From Ilex aquifolium (Eukaryota > Streptophyta > Magnoliopsida > Aquifoliales > Aquifoliaceae), in assembly GCA_951799425.1 (NCBI GenBank), contig OX637393.1, positions 36,467,744 to 36,531,743 on the forward strand: DNA of 64,000 nt. Direction: 5' to 3'. A model generated the notes under the pieces. It was not told the origin of the DNA and ran no database searches. It was given only the letters and a program-made list of their open reading frames with translations. The position numbers were made by a program, and so were the translations under genes. Positions 12,227-23,704 of the stretch are shown here, one piece after another (positions within the stretch are counted from its first letter, which is position 1; every line of letters begins with the position of its first letter).

Positions 12227-12900
12227 CACAAGATATCTTGTGGAGAGAAATGGCCATGAGAATCACAAGCTGTAGATATAAATAAATTCTCAAATTTATA
12301 ATTGAAAATTACAAATAAGTAATACTTACAACACTAGCACTTAAGGGCCAGTGGTGGTAAGATTATGGAACTGGAACTGTAAGCTAAACAGCAAGGCATG
12401 TAAACAGTTAAGCTCTTCATTTGAGGCTTTTGCAGAGAGGTATGGAATTTTATTTTAGGCGTGTAGTAGTAGTCTGCCAAAAGACTCCGTTTCAACTGAA
12501 AGGCTGAGGCCTTTAAATAAGCTGAGAGGAATCTTGAGCAATCATTTTTCTTTTGCCTTTCACTCTGGGTAAACAGATTTCACCTTCTGCTTTCGGCTGA
12601 AAAGGTGGAGTAAAATGCTTTTACTCAGGGTAAGTTTGGCAAAAGGTTGACAAGGAAGGACTGGTAGGTCCAAAGATGTCAAGGAATCTGACTTTCGGTG
12701 GAAAGCAATGGTAAACTGCTTTTACTTTGGGAAAAGCAGATTGAAAGGAATCTGTTGGTAACTTTACTTGGGGAAAGTACCGAAAAATCTGAGGAAATCT
12801 GTGATAATCTTATCCTTACATGTGATAGACAGCTTTTCCCTCTTGTGTGAGAAGAGAGTAGTGAGTGAAGCTATCACAAGTAAAAATAGGTATCACTTCA
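12227..12900 (-). promoter_or_regulatory. Pararetrovirus intergenic region, lineage B, inverted
   Basis: It runs on the minus strand from the end of ORF2 (12901) through the promoter to the start of the leader small ORF. TATTTAAA lies at 12512-12519, a conserved GTAAGT splice-donor-like site at 12324-12329, and the palindrome CAAGATATCTTG at the left edge. It is cut before the primer site. Confidence 0.8.
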
Positions 12901-13279
12901 TCACGGGATAGTGATGTCTACATCTGAATCCAGATCATCATATCTTTCATATGGGTCCTGGGCATCCTGTAGTGGGGATGAAGTGACGGATCCGGCTGAG
13001 GAATTTGGAGATGATGAACTTTGGCTGGCAACTGCTGCCTGCTGGATCAAATCTTGAGCCATCTTGAGCAGCTCTGCAGCTGATGGCTGAGACTGTCTGC
13101 CAGAGCCCTTTGATGAGGACTTCCTTGGCTTAACTTTGGAAACTGTAGATGGTCCTATAGATTCTTTAGGTTCATCTGTGGAGACCTTCAGAATAGGCAG
13201 GGCCTTCTTAGCTGGAGTGGTTGGAGGCAAGGCTGTCGGGACCACTTGTGGGGTCGGAACCTTGACTGGAAAATCACTC
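12901..13279 (-). pseudogene. ORF2 C-terminal fragment, lineage B
   Basis: It encodes the Ser/Lys-rich linker, the AAELLKMAQDLIQQAA helix and the acidic tail ending DVDITIP. It is joined at about 13279 to an inverted coat-protein piece. Confidence 0.88.
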
Positions 13280-13516
13280 GTCCTTACATCCTAGTTTGAT
13301 GTCAGGTTCAGTGGAATCATTTGTACTAGGGTGATCATCCGAAGAATCTTCTGGACTACTAGTGGAGTCTGAAGCTTCTTCTTTTTCTGGAGAATTATTT
13401 AACCTGAAAATTCTAAGAATTTCTTCTGTTTCATTTTCAGCTAAATTTAACATTTTAACTTGTTTTTTAATTGGACATTCAGGGCTAATGTGGCCTGGTT
13501 TTCCGCAGTTAAAACA
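13280..13516 (-). pseudogene. Coat-protein C-terminal fragment
   Basis: The minus strand carries the acidic Ser/Asp segment and the second half of the zinc knuckle. The first Cys of the knuckle is lost at the junction with ORF2 at about 13516. Confidence 0.85.
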
Positions 13517-14334
13517 GGGGATCTCACCCTTCTTCTCCTCGAGATCTCACAGGTACCCATAAGAGGTTCAATTATTATGATTATATTGAGTCATGGACCA
13601 CTCTTATGCTCTATCAGGGTGAGTCATCTACTCATTCATGGTTCATTCAGTTTGACAAAGATTTCAAAAGTCAGATTCCTTCCTGGTTTGTAAGGTGGTG
13701 GCAAGTTCACGGCCCCATTCTTGAAATCTTTCCTATTGATCTTCAAGATCAATATTCCTACTTCTGCTCTGCTTTTACTCCTAGTAAACAACAGTCCCTA
13801 TTTCCAATTCCCAATTTGCTAACGTTTGTTTGCAGGTACAGGATTGTTTGGATTTGCAGATGGCAATGACAAATTATTGACCACCATGTTGCCAGACAGT
13901 TCTCTGTTAAGTGGTGGCCCAGATTCTCTTATGATAACATAATTGCTACAATTCAGAGTGATTTTCCAGTCAAGGTTCCGACCCCACAAGTGGTCCCGAC
14001 AGCCTTGCCTCCAACCACTCCAGCTAAGAAGGCCCTGCCTATTCTGAAGGTCTTCACAGATGAACCTAAAGAATCTATAGGACCATCTACAGTTTCTAAA
14101 GTTAAGCCAAGGAAGTCCTCATCAAAGGGCTCTGGCAGACAGTCTCAGCCATCAGCTGCAGAGCTGCTCAAGATGGCTCAAGATTTGATCCAACAGGCAG
14201 CAGTTGCCAGCCAAAGTTCATCATCTCCAAATTCCTCAGCCGGATCCGTCACTCCATCCCCACTACAGGATGCCCAGGACCCATATGAAGGATATGATGA
14301 TCTGGATTCAGATGTAGACATCACTATCCCGTGA
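13517..14334 (+). pseudogene. ORF2 C-terminal two-thirds, lineage B, one nonsense
   Basis: It is open in one frame from the WGSHP segment to the normal stop, except TGA at 13867-13869 in place of Trp in the CRWQW segment. The TGA is a G-to-A change. It forms the plus-strand arm of a long inverted repeat with 12227-13279. Confidence 0.88.
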
Positions 14335-15162
14335 TGAAGTGATACCTATTTTTACTTGTGATAGCTTCACTCACTACTCTCTTCTCACACAAGAGGGAAA
14401 AGCTGTCTATCACATGTAAGGATAAGATTATCACAGATTTCCCCAGATTTTTCGGTACTTTCCCCAAGTAAAGTTACCAACAGATTCCTTTCAATCTGTT
14501 TTTCCCAAAGTAAAAGCAGTTTACCATTGCTTTCCACCGAAAGTCAAATTCCTTGACATCTTTGGACCTACCAGTCCTTCCTTGTCAGCCTTTTGCCAAA
14601 CTTACCCTGAGTAAAAACATTTTACTCCACCTTTTCAGCCGAAAGCAGAAGGTGAAATCTGTTTACCCAGAGTGAAAGGCAAAAGAAAAATGATTGCTCA
14701 AGATTCCTCTCAGCTTATTTAAAGGCCTCAGCCTTTCAGTTGAAACGGTGTCTTTGGCAGACTACTACTACACGCCTAAAATAAAATTCCATACCTCTCT
14801 GTAAAAGCCTCAAATGAAGAGCTTAACTGTTTACATGCCTTGCTGTTTAGCTTACAGTTCCAGTTCCGTAATCTTACCACCACTGGCCCTTAAGTGCTAG
14901 TGTTGTAAGTATTACTTATTTGTAATTTTCAATTATAAATTTGAGAATTTATTTATATCTACAGCTTGTGATTCTCATGGCCATTTCTCTCCAGAATTTG
15001 CTATTCCTTCAAATGAATATGCTGTTGTTGCTGTTAAAGTTATAACTGAAGATGAACCCCCAAGATACTCTATTCTTTGGGTTTATTCTTTCTTTGTCAG
15101 TTTGTTTGTTTAAATTTCATATCTCCATTTCTTCTTCTTTCCGCTTTTATTGGTATCAGAGC
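14335..15162 (+). promoter_or_regulatory. Pararetrovirus intergenic region and leader, lineage B, with primer site
   Basis: TATTTAAA at 14716-14723 is the likely TATA element. GTAAGT is at 14905-14910 and a CTACAG acceptor-like site ends at 14964. A 13-base deletion at about 14997 removes the palindrome CAAGATATCTTG and disrupts the leader small ORF. A perfect TGGTATCAGAGC primer site for initiator tRNA-Met lies at 15151-15162 and ends exactly where the sequence jumps into inverted movement-protein DNA. Confidence 0.82.
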
Positions 15163-15646
15163 GGAAATCTGGGAAACAATTGAAATATACAGGTCCTTGG
15201 TGAAGGCCTGTTTCCATAATTCCTAAAAGACTGGGTTGGTATTTGGTAAACCTACAATCTCTTAGAGTTAACAAAACAGCAGCATTTTTACCCCTGACTA
15301 ATAAGGGTTTAATTGCAATTTGAACAAGACCTAGATGGATGAATTTGAATCCTCTAGACCTGTGTCGTTTTAGTACTTCTTTGCTAAGAAGCCTAACTAT
15401 TTCTTCATCATTTTTTAATGGATGAACTTGTTCAACAGTTTTAACTTGCAATTCTTCATTGAATGCGGCTGGCATCCAACTTGTTTTGTAAATTTCTTTC
15501 TTTGGAACTTTAGGTATGTTCCATCCTATCCAATTAGATTGTTTAATTTCACATTCAAAATCTTCTTCATTTACTATATTAGGTATAGTACTAGATGAAG
15601 ATCTCGATGAGCTAACTGTGGAATTAGATCTAAACAATCTATTCAT
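15163..15646 (-). pseudogene. Movement-protein N-terminal fragment, lineage B
   Basis: The first about 160 codons of ORF1 are present, starting MNRLFRSNSTVSS at 15646. The frame is broken where it meets the primer site at 15163. The family role is tubule-forming cell-to-cell movement (30K superfamily). Confidence 0.88.
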
Positions 15647-16876
15647 TGTTAAATCAAAATTTCTTCAATTTTATAAATCAAAAATAAGTTTTAACCACAT
15701 GATGCATACCCCCTAACATACACAATCCTCAGTTTCTCGCCTAAAATTCCCTAGACTGCCACACCTGGACTTACAAACGGGAAAACAAAGAGGCTTACAC
15801 ACTCTTGGATTTAGACAAAGGCTAGGTGATCAGGTTAAGTAAAAACTTATAACTGATTTAATGGAATTGAAAGAAATAGAGATTTACAACAAATAAGAGT
15901 GTTCAAATGTAATTTCATAGCTGGCTATCCAGGTCGTCGAATGGCTCTGATACCAATAAAAGCGGAAAGAAGAAGAAATGGAGATATGAAATTTAAACAA
16001 ACAAACTGACAAAGAAAGAATAAACCCAAAGAATAGAGTATTCAATAGAAGCGGAAAGAAGAAGAAATGGAGATATGAAATTTAAACAAACAAACTGACA
16101 AAGAAAGAATAAACCCAAAGAATAGAGTATCTTGGGGGTTCATCTTCAGTTATAACTTTAACAGCAACAACAACATATTCATTTGAAGGAATAGCAAATT
16201 CACAAGATATCTTGTGGAGAGAAATGGCCATGAGAATCACAAGCTGTAGATATAAATAAATTCTCAAATTTATAATTGAAAATTACAAATAAGTAATACT
16301 TACAACACTAGCACTTAAGGGCCAGTGGTGGTAAGATTACGGAACTGGAACTGTAAGCTAAACAGCAAGGCATGTAAACAGTTAAGCTCTTCATTTGAGG
16401 CTTTTACAGAGAGGTATGAAATTTTATTTTAGGCGTGTAGTAGTAGTCTGCCAAAGACTCCGTTTCAACTGAAAGGCTGAGGCCTTTAAATAAGCTAAGA
16501 GGAATCTTGAGCAATCATTTTTCTTTTGCCTTTCACTCTGGGTAAACAGATTTCACCTTCTGCTTTCGGCTGAAAAGGTGGAGTAAAATGCTTTTACTTA
16601 GGGTAAGTTTGGCAAAAGGCTGACAAGGAAGGACTGGTAGGTCCAAAGATGTCAATGAATCTGACTTTCGGTGGAAATCAATGGTAAACTGCTTTTACTT
16701 TGGGAAAAACAGATTGAAAGGAATCTGTTGGTAACTTTACTTGGGGAAAGTACCGAAAAATCTGGGGAAATCTGTGATAATCTTATCCTTACATGTGATA
16801 GACAGCTTTTCCCTCTTGTGTGAGAAGAGAGTAGTGAGTGAAGCTATCACAAGTAAAAATAGGTATCACTTCATCA
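15647..16876 (-). promoter_or_regulatory. Inverted leader, primer site and promoter, lineage B
   Basis: On the minus strand, TTTAAATA at 16485-16492 (TATTTAAA) is followed by the donor-like site at 16298-16303, the leader small ORF, the primer site at 15944-15955 and about 300 nt of leader to the ORF1 start at 15646. An 89-bp direct duplication (15955-16043 and 16044-16131) adds a second copy of the segment between the small ORF and the primer site. The spacing from primer site to ORF1 gives the real leader length in this virus. Confidence 0.82.
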
Positions 16877-17705
16877 CGGGATAGTGATGTCTACATCTGA
16901 ATCCAGATCATCATATCCTTCATATGGGTCCTGGGCATCCTGTAGTGGGGATGGAGTGACGGATCCGGCTGAGGAATTTGGAGATGATGAACTTTGGCTG
17001 GCAACTGCTGCCTGCTGGATCAAATCTTGAGCCATCTTGAGCAGCTCTGCAGCTGATGGCTGAGACTGTCTGCCAGAGCCCTTTGATGAGGACTACCTTG
17101 GCTTAACTTTAGAAACTGTAGATGGTCCTATAGATTCTTTAGGTTCATCTGTGGAGACCTTCAGAATAGGCAGGGCCTTCTTAGCTGGAGTGGTTGGAGG
17201 CAAGGCTGTCGGGACCACTTGTGGGGTCGGAACCTTGACTGGAAAATCACTCTGAATTGTAGCAATTATGTTATCATAAGAGAATCTGGGCCACCACTTA
17301 ACAGAGAACTGTCTGGCAACATGGTGGTCAATAATCTGCCATTGCCATCTGCAAATCCAAACAATCCTGTACCTGCAAACAAACGTTAGCAAATTGGGAA
17401 TTGGAAATAGGGACTGCTGTTTACTAGGAGTAAAAGCAGAGCAGAAGTAGGAATATTGATCTTGAAGATCAATAGGAAAGATTTCAAGAATGGGGCCGTG
17501 AACTTGCCACCACGTTACAAACCAGGAAGGAATCTGACTTTTGAAATCTTTGTCAAACTGAATGAACCAGGAATGAGTAGATGACTCACCCTGATAGAGC
17601 ATAAGAGTGGTCCATGACTCAATATAATCATAATAATTGAACCTCTTATGGGTACCTGTGAGATCTCGAGGAGAAGAAGGGTGAGATCCCCAATCTTTAA
17701 TTGAC
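16877..17705 (-). pseudogene. ORF2 C-terminal two-thirds, lineage B, one nonsense
   Basis: It covers ORF2 from the KKILSIKDWGSHP segment to the acidic tail on the minus strand. TAG at 17093-17095 replaces Lys in the KPRKSSS segment. It joins a coat-protein piece at about 17706. Confidence 0.87.
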
Positions 17706-18690
17706 AAAATCTTTTTCCATTGTTTTGTTAATACTAATTAATTGTTTTTCACTTGACAATTGTTTGTTGTCTTTTTTAACAAACAAATTTTTGAGATTTT
17801 TTATGTATTTTACTTTAAGTTCAGGATCTTCAATTTTGCTGATCAAATCTATTAGGATTTGTTCTTCTTCAGCTGCAAACTTCTTCTTCAATCTTTTGTT
17901 GAAATTGATTAATTTTCTCAATTAAGATTGGATCAGTTAATTGATCAGAAATCCTTTTGTGATTTATTTCTTCTTGAAGAAATTTCACTTGATTCTTTTT
18001 CTGATTAATTATTTTAAGATAAATTGAATCAGTCTTAAGTTGTTTTAACTCTTTAATTTCAGGTTTAAGAATGAATTTGAATGTTACAGATTGCCCTAAA
18101 GGAGTAGTGGATAAACCTTCAATATTTGTGGTAAAATGGTATAACAAATATATAAAAGGTAATCCTAAGATAACCTGATCTGTCATATCTTTTACTAAGA
18201 TAAATGATGTTTTAAAACAAACATTATCTTGACAAATATGAGCTTTAGACAATTTGTAAGCAACATTCATTTTACTTCCATTGGCAGAACTCAATCTTTC
18301 AAGAGTTTTTTCATAAAATTTAGTATGAATAATTCCTTCTTGGATACAGTTGACATCTACTCCTGTATCAATAAGGGTAATAGTATCAAGTATAAAATCA
18401 TTATTAATGATTATTCGTACTTGAGAATACCATTTTTGTAAATTAATTTTATTAACAGAATTAATTTGATTATCAGTTTGAGAACACCCATCTGGCGATG
18501 GCAGCTTCGTTACACCAGAAGTTTCCATCAAAACAGGGGAGGTTACTGGTATCTGCTGGGAAAGTGTCCGTTTTGAGAATTCTGTTTCAGAATCAGATTG
18601 TTTATTATCTGAAACTTTAGGTTCCAGAGGACTCGGATCGGACATAGATAAAAAACTCTAATAATTCTAATAATTAGTATCCAGGTCGTC
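17706..18690 (-). pseudogene. Coat-protein tail and protease, lineage B
   Basis: 17706-17876 is the helical C-terminal end of the coat region. From 17877 to about 18655 the minus strand encodes the linker and aspartic protease. The linker is longer and clearly different from lineage A. The active-site motif reads DTGVD instead of DTGAD (at about 18355). About 35 bases at the upstream edge include a scrap of leader (TATCCAGGTCGTCGAATG) left by rearrangement. Confidence 0.85.
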
Positions 18691-19860
18691 GAATGTAATT
18701 TAGGCATATTTGGCATAAAACAGAATTTAAACTCTTTTTTAATAACTAGAAGTTGATGATTGATAGGTTCTTCAACATGACTTTCTAGTTCACTTCTAGA
18801 AGGACTTAGAGTAGGAGATGGAGTAAAATCATCTCCTTTTTTCTCTTTTCTTTCTTGTTCTTTGTATCTAGAATAAGAGGAATTATAAGGAGTATAATAA
18901 GGTCTACTAACTTGGGGTGAAGAATTATCAATCCCTTTCATTTTAAGTCTTTGGTCTAATTCTTCAGAAATTTCTTTATCTCTTTTGGAGATTCTGGAAT
19001 ATGATTCTGATCTTCTACCTTCATTGATCTGAACTGGTTTTTTATATAAAGGGGGAATGGAAGATGTACTAGACCTACGTGATCTAGTATCCTCGAATGA
19101 AATTCTTACTGAGCCATCAGTAAGTTGGTGAATGTGTTCTATATTTGAGGTAGACACTTCACAATCTTTTTCAAAATTTTCATTTTCAACAATCCAGTGT
19201 TCTAGGAGGTCAACGTCTTTCCAAAGAATTTGTTTAGGAATTTGCATGTTTGAATTAGAAGTACTAGCTTGTAATAACAAAGTACTATCTGCAGGACTTT
19301 TACACAATGCATTAACATTCAAATTTGTGGTCATGCATTTGTAATAAATTCTATAGATTAGGACAATAGAATCAGTGTTTGCTTCAAGATCTGTAATATC
19401 ACCGAATAATTTGATTCCTAGAGTAAGAGCTTTGTAAGTGTTTTCACAAGTCAAACTCAAGGTGAAATTTGGGAAACAATTGAAATATACAGGTCCTTGG
19501 TGAAGGCCTGTTTCCATAATTCCTAAAAGACTGGGTTGGTATTTGGTAAACCTACCATCTCTTAGAGTTAACAGAACAGCAGCATTTTTACCCCTGACTA
19601 ATAAGGGTTTAATTGCAATTTGAACAAGACCTAGATGGATGAATTTGAATCCTCTAGACCTGTGTCATTTTAGTACTTCTTTGCTAAGAAGCCTAACTAT
19701 TTCTTCATCATTTTTTAATGGATGAACTTGTTCAACAGTTTTAACTTGCAATTCTTCATTGAATGCGGCTGGCATCCAACTTGTTTTGTAAATTTCTTTC
19801 TTTGGAACTTTAGGTATGTTCCATCCTATCCAATTAGATTGTTTAATTTCACATTCAAAA
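18691..19860 (-). pseudogene. Movement protein to coat N-terminus, lineage B
   Basis: The minus-strand frame runs from the middle of the movement protein through the variable Ser/Arg-rich linker (IPPLYKKPVQINEG, lineage B) to the start of the coat domain. TGA at 19665-19667 replaces an Arg CGA codon. The right end is cut inside the CEIKQSNW segment. Confidence 0.87.
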
Positions 19861-20157
19861 CATATTTGAATTAGAAGTACTGGCTTGAAGCAATAAAGTA
19901 CTATCTGCAGGACTTTTACATAATGCATTAACATTTAAATTTGTGGTCATGCATTTGTAATAAATTCTGTAAATGAGAACTATAGAATCAGTATTGGCTT
20001 CAAGATCTGTAATATCACCAAATAATTTGATTCCTAGAGTAAGAGCTTTGTGCCCTGAATGTCCAATTAAAAAACAAGTTAAATTGTTAAATTTAGCTGA
20101 AAATGAAACAGAAGAAATTCTTAGAATTTTCAGGTTAAATAATTCTCCAGAAAAAGA
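19861..20157. pseudogene. Small inverted scraps of movement protein and coat protein
   Basis: 19861-20051 repeats on the minus strand a movement-protein segment already present at 19240-19450, here in lineage A form. 20052-20157 is a plus-strand piece of coat protein around the last Cys of the zinc knuckle. Both look like debris trapped at junctions. Confidence 0.82.
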
Positions 20158-23100
20158 AGAGATTTTTTATGTATTTTATCTTAAGCTCAGGGTCTTCAAT
20201 TTTGCTGATCAAATCTATTACGATTTGTTCTTCTTCAGCTTGCTTTGTAATTACTCTAATTTTTTTACAACAATTATCCTTACATCCTAGTTTGATGTCA
20301 GGTTCAGTGGAATCATTTGTACTAGGGTGATCATCCGAAGAATCTTCTGGACTACTAGTGGAGTCTGAAGCTTCTTCTTTTTCTGGAGAATTATTTAACC
20401 TGAAAATTCTAAGAATTTCTTCTGTATCTTTTTCAGCTAAATTTAACAATTTAACTTGTTTTTTAATTGGACATTCAGGGCTAATGTGGCCTGGTTTTCC
20501 GCAGTTAAAACATTTAATGTCATCTTGGGCTTTACCTTTACCAGAGGTTTTCTTCTTAGAATCTCTTTTAGATTTAGAAGATCTGTGAGATTTTCTAGTA
20601 GATTTTTTATAAAATTCAGGTTTAGAAAATCTTCTCTTACTACGTTCGTAGTGAGATTTGGACTTAGAATAAGCTTTATGTTTTTTATGAGATTTATGTT
20701 TTCTGTGGCTAGTTGATGGTGCTACTGGAGGGAGACCATATTGTTCACAGAAATTTCCCATTTCATATTTAGCTTTATTCTTATCATTTTGCAATTGTTT
20801 ACTGAGTTTCATATCAATACACATCCTAAGACCTTCCTTTTGGATGGTACTAATCAATTGACCATAAGTCAGGGAGTCATATTCTATGGTTCCTGTGTCT
20901 TTAGCAAGGGCTTCTCTAATCTTATGGGCAAATAAACTAGGTAAACCATTAACAAATTTTTCTTTCCAGAATGATTTATTACAGTCTGAACGGTTCATTA
21001 CCCGTGAGACAAAAACATCTTTGTACCATCTAAAGTCACTAAGTGTGGGACACTTGAGATTACTTAGTTGGTCATGGATCCTAGCTTCAATGTTACTAGG
21101 GGTTCCGACAAAATGTTTAATTATGGTGAAAATTCAAGTATTTAAACTATCAGGTTTTGCTCTTCCAATTCTTTCATCAAAAACTGGAATACCATCATCA
21201 TTTAAAACAACAGCATGTCTAATTTCATCCCTGGAATCTTGGGTAAGATAATTATCCCACCAACTTCTCAATACGCCAGTGAATCCTGAGGTAACTAAGT
21301 CAACTAAATCAGGTTCAGGAGTATCAAGGTTAGTAACATAACTATTAATAACCATAGACATGTGATGAATTTTATTTAAAATTTCTTGTTCACTTAAACC
21401 ATCTATGTTCCATTCATAGAGTTTGTTTGACTGAACAGAGAATTGGTTAGAAATATTTTTTTCTTCAAATTGTAAATCAGGAGGTGTTGGTCTGGGGTAC
21501 CAATTTTTTGTGGTACTGGTTGGATTTGGGAAAACCAATTTATTGATTTGATGTGTTTCAAAAGCTTTTTCCAATTCTTTTATTTCAGGGTCAGAAAAAC
21601 TTTCATCAGTGCTGGTTTCTGCATCTGAAGTTTGATTAATAACAGTTACTTGGGAGGTTCCTGATACTTCTGGATGGACATCTAATTTCCTAAGTAATTG
21701 GTCAATTTTTGAATTCTGAGTGTGTCAGCAATTCCTAACTTAGATCTTTCTTCAGGTAAAGTGACTAGAGGTTTTTCTAACTTTTTACCAGTAGATGATA
21801 ATTCAATTTTATCAATTTTTGTTTCAATTTTATCTAACTGTTTTCCTATGGTAATTAGGCTTTGGTTAGTAAAATTGGTTTGTTCAACAACTTTCTTTTC
21901 AAATTTTGCTAAATTATTCTGTTCTGCTGTCTTCTTATCTAATTCACTACAGGGAATCTTAAAGGGAGACGCAGTAAGTTCAGTATCAGCATGTGTGAAA
22001 GTAAAAGTCTCAGTGGGAGGATGACTGGAGGACATGGTTCCTGAGTCAACTGTTTTCCACTTATGTTTTGTAATGACTTTTACATCTTTACAGAAAGTAT
22101 CAACATAATCAAAGAATTGAATTTCAAATTCTAATTTGTGCATTATTTTTACCCATTGAATTTTTATTTCTTGGATCTGTTGGGAATTAAATCTTTTAAA
22201 GAAATCTTTCTTCTTAGATTTATTTTCTTCAGATTCAATTTCTTTCAACAGTTTAAACATATCAGGCATAAAACATAAATTAGATTCTCTTTTAATTACA
22301 AGAAGTTGATGATTGATGGGTTCATTCAAATGACTTTCTAATTCACTTCTAGAGGGACTTAGAGTAGGAGATGGAGTAAAATCATCTTCTTTTTTCTCTT
22401 TTCTTTCTTGTTCTTTAAATCTAGAATAAGAAGTATTATACGGAGTATAATAAGGTCTACTGATTTGGGGTGAAGAATTATCAATTCCTTTCATTTTAAG
22501 TCTTCGATCTAATTCTTTAGAAATTTCTTTATCTCTTTTGGAGATTCTGGAATTAGATTCAGATCTTCTTCCCTCATTGATCTGAATAGGTTTATTAAAC
22601 AAATTAGGAGGGATTGATGATGTACTAGACCTACGTGATCCAGTGTCACCAAATGAAATCCTTACGGAGCCATCAGTAAGTTGGTGAATGTTTTCTACAT
22701 TAGAGGTAGAAACTTCACAATCTTTTTCAAAATTTTCATTTTCAAAAATCCAGTGTTTTGGGAGATCAACATCTTTCCAAAGTATTTGTTTAGGAATTTG
22801 CATAGTTGAATTAGAAGTACTGGCTTGAAGCAATAAAGTACTATCTGCAGGACTTTTACATAATGCATTAACATTTAAATTTGTGGTCATGCATTTGTAA
22901 TAAATTCTGTAAATGAGAACTATAGAATTAGTATTGGCTTCAAGATCTGTAATATCACAAAATAATTTGATTCCTAGAGTAAGAGCTTTGTAAGTGTTTT
23001 CACAAGTCAAACTCAAGGTGAAATCTAGGAAACAATTGAAATATACAGGTCCTTGGTGAAGGCCTGTTTCCATAATTCCTAAAAGACTTGGTTGGTATTT

Positions 23101-23502
23101 GGTAAACCTACCATCTCTTAGAGTTAACAAAACAGCAGCATTTTTACCCCTGACTAATAAGGGTTTAATTGCAATTTGAACAAGACCTAGATGGATGAAT
23201 TTGAATCCTCTAGACCTGTGTCGTTTTAGTACTTCTTTGCTAAGAAGCCTAACTATTTCTTCATCATTTTTTAATGGATGAACTTGTTCAACAGTTTTAA
23301 CTTGCAATTCTTCATTGAATGCGGCTGGCATCCAACTTTTTTTGTAAATTTCTTTCTTTGGAACTTTAGGTATGTTCCATCCTATCCAATTAGATTGTTT
23401 AATTTCACATTCAAAATCTTCTTCATTTACTATATTAGGTATAGTACTAGATGAAGATCTCGATGAGCTAACTGTGGAATTAGATCTAAACAATCTATTC
23501 AT
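20158..23502 (-). pseudogene. ORF1 movement protein and coat protein, chimeric B/A, frameshifted
   Basis: From the ATG at 23502 the minus strand encodes the movement protein (lineage B start), a linker of lineage A (IPPNLFNKP), then coat protein with zinc knuckle at about 20470-20511 and its acidic tail to 20158. One T is missing from a T run near 21710 relative to the copy at 49905, shifting the frame. A TGA at 21134-21136 replaces Leu. The coat domain carries a long Lys/Arg/Ser-rich arm before the knuckle, as expected for genome packaging. Confidence 0.9.
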
Positions 23503-23704
23503 TGTTAAATCAAAATTTCTTCAATTTTATAAATCAAAAATAAGTTTTAACCACATGATGCATACCCCCTAACATACACAATCCTCAGTTTCTCGCCTAA
23601 AATTCCCTAGACTGCCACACCTGGACTTACAAACGGGAAAACAAAGAGGCTTACACACTCTTGGATTTAGACAAAGGCTAGGTGATCAGGTTAAGTAAAA
23701 ACTT
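23503..23704 (-). other. Leader segment upstream of ORF1, lineage B
   Basis: About 200 nt of the leader between primer site and ORF1, cut at 23704 where the sequence turns into plus-strand coat protein. Confidence 0.8.

Noticed and set aside
14905..14964. A 60-nt intron within the leader (GTAAGT to CTACAG)
   Set aside because: Both ends are conserved in the lineages, but 60 nt is at the lower limit for plant introns. Pairing of the donor with the acceptor before ORF2 seemed more informative, so the short intron is left open.
20358..21251. Several antisense ORFs of 60-120 aa recurring in each viral copy (MESEASSFSG..., MVPVSLARAS..., MSAIPNLDLS...)
   Set aside because: They are exact shadows of the coat and movement frames. 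They recur because the sense gene recurs.
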